DNA of 64,000 bases from an uncultured Bacteroidales bacterium (GTDB lineage: Bacteria; Bacteroidota; Bacteroidia; Bacteroidales; UBA932), in the NCBI GenBank assembly GCA_900318445.1, contig ONKO01000008.1:1-64000 (forward strand). The letters are read 5' to 3'. A program made the translations under genes and the position numbers. Below, piece after piece: positions 34,194 to 41,444 of the stretch. Under the pieces are notes generated by a model. The model did no database searches. It saw nothing but the letters and a program-made list of their open reading frames with translations, and had not been told where the DNA came from. Position 1 is the first letter of the stretch; each line of letters starts with the position of its first letter.

Positions 34194-36893
34194 ATGAATC
34201 GACTTATGAAGAAAATAGCATTATTCTTTCTGGCAGCTGTGACGGGCCTCTCCGTCGTATCCTGCGTCAAGGAGAAGCTGGTTACATTTGACATGAGCCA
34301 GGCTGTTCCGCCCGTCATCGATTCGTATGTCATGGACGAGAAAGGCGATGTGGCCGTGACCTTCACGCCTGCCGCGATGGGCCAGTCCTTCAACGAAAAG
34401 ATGCCGGTATCTCACTCTCTGGTACTGCTGTCGGCAGACGGCAAGGACGCCAGCAGAGTCCTTTCTTCCACCGTGGATGGCAACATCATCACGGTGAGCG
34501 CCCGCAACCTCAGCCGCGGCCTGGCTACCCTGGGCTATGTGGACGGGGACGTGGTGAAATCCGTATCGCTGTCCCTCCGCGCTTCCCTGCAGGACCAGGC
34601 CCGCGATAACGGTATCAACGGCTATGTGGAATCGGTGGGCCGAATCGCCCTCTCCGACGTCCTGGTATCCCTGCCCAAGGAAAGCCCGTATAAGGAATAC
34701 ACCAAGGACAGCGACTGGACCATCACCGGCGCCCTCAGCGCCTATGAGATCAACTGGGACAAGGACCTCAACATGTGGACCGACGGCAAGCACAATCACG
34801 TAGCAGCCCACGTTGCCCTGGGTAAGGACGACGAGTTCAAGTTCCGCAAGGATCTGGGCTGGGATGTGAACATGGGCGGTGAGTTCGGCGATCTTGAAAC
34901 CGAATTTGACGTCGCTCAGAACGGCGCCAACATCAAGGTGGGCGAAGAGGGTATCTACGACATCTTCTTCAACGACGAAACCGGCAAGGCCTGGATCCTC
35001 GAAGCCTTCGATCCTTATCCGGATTATACGCAGTCCAGCACATGGTCCATCATTGGCGAACTGTCTGTCTATGGCATCAGCTGGAATGGTGACATTCCCA
35101 TGATTTCTGACGGTACCAACCATCTGGCCCTCAGCGTTTCGCTGGGCGAAAAGGATGCGTTCAAGTTCCGTAAGGATGCCGACTGGGCCGTGAACCTGGG
35201 TGGTGAATTCGGCGGCGTTGGCAGCGAGTTCTCCGTGGGCCAGGATGGCGCGAACATTGAGGTCAAGGCAGAAGGTGTCTACGACATCATGGTGAACCCC
35301 GATGCCGGTAAGGCTATGGTTTCCGAGGCTTCCGGTGCCCGCGTGAGCTCCATCGTCGTCGTGGCTGAACCCGAAGAGCCCGAAGGCTTCAAGGGCTGGG
35401 GCATCATCGGCCTCAACGGAGACTGGGACAACGACCTTGCCCTTGGCGTGAAAGACAATGTCTGGTATGCCTTTGTTACGGCCAAGGAAGAAACGTCCTT
35501 CAAGTTCCGTAAGGATGCCGGTTGGGATGAAAACTACGGTATGCCCAAGGAGGACGGCTTCACCTACTCCATGGGTACGGCATTCCCGGCTGTTGCCGGT
35601 GGCGAGAACATTCCGCTTGCCGCAGGCTTCTACAAGGTGGAACTCAATCTCTCCGACGATCAGAATCCTACCATTACCATCTACGACAACGTGGAGGTAT
35701 GGTCCCTCATCGGCAACTTCAACTCCTGGGGTGGAGACGTGGATATGGAACTCAAGGACGGCAAGTGGGTGAGCCCGGCTGTCCAGCTGGATAACAAGGG
35801 CTTCAAGATCCGCAAGAATCATGACTGGGGTGCCAGCTACGGCGGAACCTTCGTGAAACTGGGTGAGCCCTTCGACGCCACTACCACCGATAACAACAAC
35901 ATCGTGCTGGAAGAGGACGGCGAGTACGTGGTTACCCTCGACCCCAGTGCCCTCAAGATTACGGTGGAACCCGCCCTTCCGGCCAACGTCTGGTCTGTCA
36001 TCGGCGTTGTCAACGGCACTTCCTGGAACAAGGACTTCTATATGACCGAGACGGAAGGCGTGTGGGTGAGCGAATCGCTGGAGTTCGAAACCGGCGCTGA
36101 GTTCAAGCTCCGCTTCAACAACAGCTGGGCCGATGAAGACTGCCTGGGCGGCGCTACGGGTGGTATCGAGCTTGCGCCGGGTGTTCCCGTCACTCCCGTA
36201 CACCCTGGCAACAACCTCAAGATAAAGGAAGCCGGATCCTACTTCGTGGTCTATGACAGCAACAAGGGTATCGTTTACCTGCAGGGCTGGGCTCTTATCG
36301 GCAACATTAACGGTACCAACTGGAACCGCGATTTCCTGATGACCGTGGGCGAGGACGGCCGCTGGTACAGCGACGTCGTCTCCATCGAGGGTGACTTCAA
36401 GCTCCGCCGCAACGGGTCTTGGGCCGATCCCGATACCCGTGGCGCCGAGGGTGATGGTTTCCAGTTCACTCCGCTCACTTCCTTCACGGCTGTCGCTCCC
36501 GGCAAGAACATCGGCGTTCCTGCAACGGGCAAGTATGTGATTGCCTTCAACGCCGAGAGCGGCGAGGTTACCGCCTACCGGGCCGAGTGGGCCCTCATCG
36601 GCAACATTGACGGCACTTCCTGGGACAAGGACTTCTCCCTCGTCGAGTGGGCCGAAGGCGTCTATTCCGCGAAGAGCGTCAAGCTGGAGGGCGAGTTCAA
36701 GCTCCGCCGCAACGGGTCCTGGGCCGATGAGAACACCCGCGGCGCTGAGGCCGACGGCTTCTCCTTCACCGCCGGTACCGAGTTTACCGTAGTGGGCCCC
36801 GGCAAGAACATCGGCATTCCCGCTGCAGCGTACTATGATGTAAAGTATACGCCTGCAACCGAGAAAGTGCTCATTACAGCTCTTGTCGACTAA
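34194..36893 (+). CDS. SusE/SusF-like outer-membrane starch-binding lipoprotein with seven modules
   Basis: An 899-aa lipoprotein (lipobox VVSC; start at 34194 or 34206). After an N-terminal SusE-type Ig-like region (~20-165) there are seven tandem SusE/F-type carbohydrate-binding modules starting near residues 173, 283, 400, 501, 598, 697 and 797. Each opens with W-x-I-x-G (for example WSIIGELS, WSLIGNFN, WALIGNIN) and contains a FKFRKD or FKLRRN strand followed by a Trp. SusE and SusF of Bacteroides have two and three such modules. The last two are nearly identical (FKLRRNGSWAD...TRGAE), pointing to recent duplication. Binds starch chains at the cell surface beside SusD and the GH13. Confidence 0.85.
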   Translation: MNRLMKKIALFFLAAVTGLSVVSCVKEKLVTFDMSQAVPPVIDSYVMDEKGDVAVTFTPAAMGQSFNEKMPVSHSLVLLSADGKDASRVLSSTVDGNIITVSARNLSRGLATLGYVDGDVVKSVSLSLRASLQDQARDNGINGYVESVGRIALSDVLVSLPKESPYKEYTKDSDWTITGALSAYEINWDKDLNMWTDGKHNHVAAHVALGKDDEFKFRKDLGWDVNMGGEFGDLETEFDVAQNGANIKVGEEGIYDIFFNDETGKAWILEAFDPYPDYTQSSTWSIIGELSVYGISWNGDIPMISDGTNHLALSVSLGEKDAFKFRKDADWAVNLGGEFGGVGSEFSVGQDGANIEVKAEGVYDIMVNPDAGKAMVSEASGARVSSIVVVAEPEEPEGFKGWGIIGLNGDWDNDLALGVKDNVWYAFVTAKEETSFKFRKDAGWDENYGMPKEDGFTYSMGTAFPAVAGGENIPLAAGFYKVELNLSDDQNPTITIYDNVEVWSLIGNFNSWGGDVDMELKDGKWVSPAVQLDNKGFKIRKNHDWGASYGGTFVKLGEPFDATTTDNNNIVLEEDGEYVVTLDPSALKITVEPALPANVWSVIGVVNGTSWNKDFYMTETEGVWVSESLEFETGAEFKLRFNNSWADEDCLGGATGGIELAPGVPVTPVHPGNNLKIKEAGSYFVVYDSNKGIVYLQGWALIGNINGTNWNRDFLMTVGEDGRWYSDVVSIEGDFKLRRNGSWADPDTRGAEGDGFQFTPLTSFTAVAPGKNIGVPATGKYVIAFNAESGEVTAYRAEWALIGNIDGTSWDKDFSLVEWAEGVYSAKSVKLEGEFKLRRNGSWADENTRGAEADGFSFTAGTEFTVVGPGKNIGIPAAAYYDVKYTPATEKVLITALVD

Positions 36894-36902
36894 TGTTTTT
36901 TC

Positions 36903-36932
36903 AGGCGGGCGCCCCTGATCGGGCACCCGTCT
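36903..36932 (+). other. Intercistronic RNA stem-loop before the GH13 gene
   Basis: AGGCGGGCGCCC (36903-36914) pairs with GGGCACCCGTCT (36921-36932) with one mismatch and one G-T pair, loop of 6. No T-run follows, so it is more likely an mRNA stability or processing element between the seven-module protein and the amylase than a terminator. Confidence 0.5.
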
Positions 36933-36953
36933 GCCAATGAATAGACTTTTGTT

Positions 36954-39173
36954 ATGAAACTTGTGAAATACCTTTGGATGCTCCTCGCCGCCGGCCAGCT
37001 GCTTGCCTGCGGCTCCAAGAATAACCCGGAAGGCCAGACCGTTACTCTGTCCGTGACTCCCGCGAGCCTTATCTTCGAGGCGGAAGATGCGGCCAGCAAA
37101 ATGGTGACGGTGACCTCGTCCGCCTCCTGGACGGCCGAGACCCGGGAGAGCTGGCTGCACCTGTCATCGGCCTCGGGTTCCGGCAACGGCTCCTTCTCCG
37201 TGAAGGCGGATGCCCTTGCCGGGAGTCCCCGCGAGGCGGTGATTACCGTGAAGGCCGGGGACAAGGAGGCCAGCGTGAGTGTGAAGCAGGGGGCCAGCGG
37301 ACTGGTTCCCGTGCCCGCTTCCTTTGACGGGACCAAGCGCTCCAATACGGCCTACCAGCTGCTCATCTATTCGTTCGCCGACAGCGACGGGGATGGCTGG
37401 GGAGACATCAAGGGTATCACGCAGCACCTGGATTACCTGGACGAGCTGGGCGTAACGGCCCTGTGGCTGAGCCCGCTGCATCCGTCCGACTCTTATCACG
37501 GATACGATGTGACCGATTACTTCGGGGTAAATCCCAAGCTGGGAACGGAAGATGACTTTAAAGAACTCCTGGAGAAGGCTCATGCCAAGGGCATTGAGAT
37601 TTACCTGGATTATGTCCTCAACCACAGCGGAAAGGGACATGCCTGGTTCAAGGAGGCCATCGCCGATGCGTCCAGCCCTTACCGGGACTACTATTTCTTC
37701 AGCGCCAATCCTTCGGCCGACTACAAGAATTTCCCCATGCTGAAGGGCACTTCCTATAATGCCGGCGAATGGAAGCAGGTGACGTCCGGATCTCCCAAAA
37801 TTACCATTTCTGCCACGACGGAGGCCGTAACAAACGGAACGGCTTCCTGGAACCTCTGGACCTGGCAGGATGGCGGCGAGGGGAAGGTGGTCAAGTTCGT
37901 GGACAAGGGAGACGGCACCTACTATCTGGTGATGAACATTTCCGGCAAGTGGGGCGTCCTTGTCCGCAAATACGACAACTGGAACGCCGGCTCCAAGTTT
38001 GGCGCAAAGAGCGGCGGCACCATCACCGAAGGCCAGCCGATGGAGCTGGTGGGGGACGGCGGTGACATGTGGTTCACCGGTAATGGTGGCCGATACAAGA
38101 TCGAGCTCACCGACGTTTCCACCGAAACCCTCTTCTACATGGGCTGCTTCAGCGACTGGATGCCGGATCTCAACTACGGAGATGTCTCCGCAGCCCGGGA
38201 CAATGCCTGCTTCAAGGATATGGCGGCATCGGCCGACAAGTGGATCCGGATGGGCGTGGACGGTCTTCGCCTCGATGCCGTGAAGCATATCTGCGGCGGC
38301 ATCGGCTCCTTCAACCATGCGTCAGACCGCGCGCTCCTTGCCCAGTGGTATGAGCACTGCAATGCTACGTACAAGGAGGCGGGCCATGCCGGCAACATCT
38401 TCATGGTGGCCGAGGAATGGGATTCGCACGATATAGAGAAAACGTACTACCAGTCACTTACGTCCTGCTTCGAGTTCGACTACGGCTACAAGCTGCGCGA
38501 CGTGCTCAACAGCGGAAATGCTTCCGGCTTCGTGAGTGCCGTGTCGGGCTTTGTCTCGGACCACACAGCCCAGCGCCCCGACGCCATAACCTCCTTCTTC
38601 CTCTCCAACCACGACCAGAACCGTTTTGCCAGCGAAATCGGCAGGAACGTCGCCCGCGAAAAGCAGGCGGCTGCCATCCTCCTCAGCGGTCCGGGCAAGC
38701 CCTTCATCTACCAGGGCGAGGAACTGGGCTACTGGGGCGCCAAGAATAGCGGTGACGAGTATGTGCGTACGCCCATCAAGTGGACAAAGACCGGAGCCGT
38801 CGCTTCCGGTGCCCTGAGCGGGAAGGTGGATAACGATATGCTCACGGCCGATATCTCCGTTGAGGCACAAAAGGGCAGGGACGACTCCGTCCTGAACGTG
38901 TACAAAACCTGGAGCCGCCTTCGCAACACCTATCCGGCCCTCGCCGAAGGCACCATGAGCGCCGCTCCCGTTTCCGGTACCTCCATCGCGGCCTGGTATA
39001 TGTCCCTCCCCGGCGCCAAGAGCCTCCTGGTGATCCATAACGTGGCCTCTTCCACCAAGGGTGTCACCGTCACCGACTCCATGTCCAGCCCCGTCGCCGT
39101 CCTGGGCGGTGCCTCCGTCTCCGGAACCACCCTCACCCTGGGTCCCAACTCCTCGGTGGTGTTTGAGCTGTAG
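36954..39173 (+). CDS. SusG-like GH13 alpha-amylase lipoprotein with BACON domain and inserted module
   Basis: A 739-aa outer-membrane amylase. Lipobox LLAC; residues ~27-112 form a BACON domain (VTVTSSASWTAETRESWLHL). The GH13 barrel starts near 125 (YQLLIYSFADSDGDGWGDIKG) with LDYVLNHSGKGHAWF, nucleophile Asp near 441 in GLRLDAVKH, acid/base Glu near 487 in VAEEWD, and the transition-state Asp near 554 in SNHDQNR. About 130 residues (~265-395) are inserted in domain B after FPMLKG; SusG has CBM58 at the same place, so this is probably a starch-binding module, though the sequence alone does not prove it. Cleaves starch at the surface for SusC/D uptake. Confidence 0.92.
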   Translation: MKLVKYLWMLLAAGQLLACGSKNNPEGQTVTLSVTPASLIFEAEDAASKMVTVTSSASWTAETRESWLHLSSASGSGNGSFSVKADALAGSPREAVITVKAGDKEASVSVKQGASGLVPVPASFDGTKRSNTAYQLLIYSFADSDGDGWGDIKGITQHLDYLDELGVTALWLSPLHPSDSYHGYDVTDYFGVNPKLGTEDDFKELLEKAHAKGIEIYLDYVLNHSGKGHAWFKEAIADASSPYRDYYFFSANPSADYKNFPMLKGTSYNAGEWKQVTSGSPKITISATTEAVTNGTASWNLWTWQDGGEGKVVKFVDKGDGTYYLVMNISGKWGVLVRKYDNWNAGSKFGAKSGGTITEGQPMELVGDGGDMWFTGNGGRYKIELTDVSTETLFYMGCFSDWMPDLNYGDVSAARDNACFKDMAASADKWIRMGVDGLRLDAVKHICGGIGSFNHASDRALLAQWYEHCNATYKEAGHAGNIFMVAEEWDSHDIEKTYYQSLTSCFEFDYGYKLRDVLNSGNASGFVSAVSGFVSDHTAQRPDAITSFFLSNHDQNRFASEIGRNVAREKQAAAILLSGPGKPFIYQGEELGYWGAKNSGDEYVRTPIKWTKTGAVASGALSGKVDNDMLTADISVEAQKGRDDSVLNVYKTWSRLRNTYPALAEGTMSAAPVSGTSIAAWYMSLPGAKSLLVIHNVASSTKGVTVTDSMSSPVAVLGGASVSGTTLTLGPNSSVVFEL

Positions 39174-39204
39174 TTGACTTTTTCAGCATTTTTTGTTAAC
39201 TTGC
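39173..39204 (+). promoter_or_regulatory. Candidate promoter of the GH53 gene
   Basis: GTTG (39173-39176), 20 nt, TAACTTGC (39197-39204). The -7 box deviates at the last two positions. Four nt separate it from the ATG, so a separate, leaderless transcript for GH53 is possible in addition to read-through from the amylase gene. Confidence 0.4.
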
Positions 39205-39208
39205 GGCC

Positions 39209-40348
39209 ATGAAAAGGATACTTTTTGTGGCCGCACTTTTTGCGGCTGTTTCTTGCGGGTCCAAGAACAATCCGGACCCTGGAAAGCCTGAGATCCCCGA
39301 AGAAGTGGGTACGCCCACCTTTGCCAAGGGTGCAGATATCAGCTGGGCTTCGGAGATGGAAGCGGAAGGCCGGAAGTTCCGCCTCAAGGACGGTAAGGAA
39401 GCCGATCTTCTTTCTGTTCTGAGGGCCAGCGGCATCAACTCCATCCGCCTTCGCGTATGGGTAGACCCTTACAAGGGCTGGAGCGGCAAGGAAGATGTCC
39501 TGGCTATGGCCCGGCGCGTTTCGGAAGCGGGCCTGGCCCTTATGGTGGACTTCCACTACAGTGACTTTTTCGCAGACCCTTCGCGCCAGCAGATTCCTGC
39601 CGCCTGGAAGGCCGACAAAGCCGATATCGACAAGATGTGCGCCCACGTGACGGCACATACGAAAGAAGTGCTGGAGGCCCTGAAGGCCGCCGGCGTTACC
39701 GTGAACTGGGTGCAGGTGGGGAACGAAACCCGCAGCGGAATGCTCTTCGGCTCGGGAGACCTTGTATGGGCAAACAAAGGAAGCGAATTTGCCAGTTACG
39801 TAAAACTTTCCAACGCCGGCTACGATGCCGTCAAGGCCGTTTACCCGTATGCGATGGTGATGCCTCACCTCAATAACGCCTACGATGCCTCTGGCAACGA
39901 GTGGTGGGTGTCTTCCTTCAAGGCGCAGGGGGGCAAGTTCGACGCCCTGGCCTTTTCCCACTATCCGCAGGAATGCTGGAACGGGAAAACCAGAATGGAG
40001 GCCGATGAAGCCAACCGCCTGGCCCTCGAGTTCGTGCAGTTCGCGGTGGAGAAGTACAAGGTTCCTGTCATCGTGAGCGAGGTAGGCGTGAAGACGCCGG
40101 AGAACGAGTCGGAGGCCAAACGCCTTCTGCAGGCCTTCATGACGGGCATCCGCAAGGTCAAGGGCTGTGCCGGTGTCTTTTACTGGGAGCCCGAGACCGA
40201 CGGCAGCTGGAAACCCAAGGTGTACGATGATGCATCGGCTATCTACCGCTACACCGGAGAGCAGGGACCCTGGACCCTGGCATACGACATGGGTGCCTTT
40301 ACTGCTGCCGGTGCACCTTCGTCTGTCATGGAGGTATTTGAGTACTGA
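39209..40348 (+). CDS. GH53 endo-beta-1,4-galactanase lipoprotein
   Basis: A 379-aa arabinogalactan endo-1,4-beta-galactanase. Lipoprotein signal ending AAVSC, then a short Pro-rich linker. GH53 signatures: KGADISWASEMEAEG at the start of the barrel, RLRVWVDPYKGW near 83, LMVDFHYSDFFADPSRQQIP near 111, VNWVQVGNE with the acid/base Glu near 173, and VIVSEVGV with the nucleophile Glu near 291; FYWEPE closes the barrel. It attacks the galactan side chains of pectin (type I arabinogalactan), an unexpected companion of a starch locus. Its stop overlaps the ATG of the LytTR gene. Confidence 0.92.
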   Translation: MKRILFVAALFAAVSCGSKNNPDPGKPEIPEEVGTPTFAKGADISWASEMEAEGRKFRLKDGKEADLLSVLRASGINSIRLRVWVDPYKGWSGKEDVLAMARRVSEAGLALMVDFHYSDFFADPSRQQIPAAWKADKADIDKMCAHVTAHTKEVLEALKAAGVTVNWVQVGNETRSGMLFGSGDLVWANKGSEFASYVKLSNAGYDAVKAVYPYAMVMPHLNNAYDASGNEWWVSSFKAQGGKFDALAFSHYPQECWNGKTRMEADEANRLALEFVQFAVEKYKVPVIVSEVGVKTPENESEAKRLLQAFMTGIRKVKGCAGVFYWEPETDGSWKPKVYDDASAIYRYTGEQGPWTLAYDMGAFTAAGAPSSVMEVFEY

Positions 40349-41160
40349 TGAGAACCATCTCGCGCGCTTTCTATAAAATGCCTGTGATTACCATTTTCAT
40401 CACAGGCATTCCGCTGTTCTACTTCCTGTTCGTACTGGCCTACAAGCCCTTCCTGATGGACGAGTTCCTCGCGGTGGGAGCAGGGCGTTATACGCTCAAT
40501 CTCATCGTGTGCACGCTCATCGTGCTGGGTGTGGTGTCGCTCTCCCGCATGCTGCTCTACCTCCTTCGCCGCAGGCTGGACCTGAACTGGCCGCTGTACA
40601 TCCTGTGGTGCCTTAGTGAGGCGGTGGTGAGCGGGCTTTTCATGTCCATCCCCATGGGTATCGGCTGGGGCAGCGTCCGGCCCTATTTTACCGTGATGTC
40701 CCTGTGCGTGCTGTATACGTCGGGCATCCTGGTGTTCCCGCTGTCCATCATCTCGATGGCTGTCCAGATGAACGACCTGGTCCGGGAAATCGGCCGGCCG
40801 GTCATTCCCGAGGAAAAGACGCTCATCCGTTTCTATGACGACCAGAAGCGCGTCAAACTGGTGGTCTCCTCAGAGTCTGTCCTTTATATAGAGGCCGAGG
40901 AAAATTACGTGCATGTAGTGCACCTGGACAATGGAAAGATCCGGGATCTGGCCCTTCGAAGCTCCATGCGCTCGCTGGAAGACACTCTGAAGCGCCACGG
41001 GCTGGTGCGCTGCCACCGCTCCTTTTTTCTCAATGCGGCCCATGTGGACCTCCTCAAGAAAGACGCCAACGGATATGCGCTGGCCCGGCTGGACCAGGAG
41101 GGCGCGAGGGAAATTCCGGTATCCAAACGCTATTACCAGGCTGTAACGGCGCTTTTGTAA
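40348..41160 (+). CDS. Membrane-anchored LytTR DNA-binding regulator
   Basis: A 270-aa protein with about four membrane helices in the first 135 residues (VITIFITGIPLFYFLFVLAY, LNLIVCTLIVLGVVSL, YILWCLSEAVVSGLFMSI, VMSLCVLYTSGILVFPL) and a C-terminal LytTR domain (~165-268) with SVLYIEAEENYVHVVHLDNG, LVRCHRSFFLNAAHVDLLKK and IPVSKRYY. There is no receiver domain, so signalling would come through the membrane part. Coupled by TGATG to GH53, it is likely an autogenous or substrate-linked regulator of the locus. Confidence 0.85.
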   Translation: MRTISRAFYKMPVITIFITGIPLFYFLFVLAYKPFLMDEFLAVGAGRYTLNLIVCTLIVLGVVSLSRMLLYLLRRRLDLNWPLYILWCLSEAVVSGLFMSIPMGIGWGSVRPYFTVMSLCVLYTSGILVFPLSIISMAVQMNDLVREIGRPVIPEEKTLIRFYDDQKRVKLVVSSESVLYIEAEENYVHVVHLDNGKIRDLALRSSMRSLEDTLKRHGLVRCHRSFFLNAAHVDLLKKDANGYALARLDQEGAREIPVSKRYYQAVTALL

Positions 41161-41236
41161 GTTTTTGACATTCGGCCAATTGGCCTATAAATCAGTTACT
41201 AAAATAATTTATTTGTTCCAAAGCTGTAAGTTTTTA

Positions 41237-41267
41237 TTGATTTTGACATAAAAACATCGTACCTTTG
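41237..41267 (+). promoter_or_regulatory. Promoter of a candidate small RNA
   Basis: TTG (41237-41239), 20 nt, TACCTTTG (41260-41267). It lies upstream of a terminator and of the separate ppdK promoter, so it drives something short. Confidence 0.55.
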
Positions 41268-41270
41268 CGC

Positions 41271-41360
41271 TGGACATTGAAGCTTGCTTCGTGTCTATTT
41301 GTTAAGTTCGTTTTATATACCCGGACGGTTTCCTTGGGGAGGGAAGCCGTCCACTTTTTA
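41271..41360 (+). ncRNA. Candidate ~90-nt small RNA upstream of ppdK
   Basis: Between a good promoter (-7 box at 41260-41267) and a terminator hairpin GGACGGTTTCC (41323-41333) / GGAAGCCGTCC (41342-41352) followed by TTTTT (41355-41359). A small 5' hairpin GAAGC/GCTTC (41279-41290) is also present. No ORF of note inside. I do not recognise an Rfam family. It could instead be a terminated leader, but ppdK has its own promoter downstream of the terminator. Confidence 0.4.
41322..41360 (+). terminator. Intrinsic terminator before ppdK
   Basis: An 11-bp stem (41323-41333 with 41342-41352, one G-T pair), 8-nt loop and T5 at 41355-41359. It separates upstream transcription from the ppdK promoter that starts 13 nt further on. 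Confidence 0.7.
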
Positions 41361-41372
41361 TCTGATGGTTTT

Positions 41373-41404
41373 TTTGCCAGTTTGCTGTAAAAACCGTATA
41401 TTTG
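41373..41404 (+). promoter_or_regulatory. Promoter of ppdK
   Basis: TTTG (41373-41376), exactly 20 nt, TATATTTG (41397-41404): a full match to the Bacteroidota -33/-7 consensus. The ppdK ATG is 40 nt downstream, leaving a ~36-nt leader. Confidence 0.8.
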
Positions 41405-41444
41405 CACGTTTAAGACAGTCGATATTTAATCTAATAATAGTTTT

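Noticed and set aside
34713..36893. Satellite-like DNA repeats
   Set aside because: The ~300-bp periodicity is the coding of tandem carbohydrate-binding modules and has mostly diverged at the DNA level.
34221..37160. 979-codon minus-strand frame opposite the seven-module starch-binding protein
   Set aside because: Same reason: shadow of a biased GC-rich gene; the translation shows no signal peptide, repeat logic or known domain.
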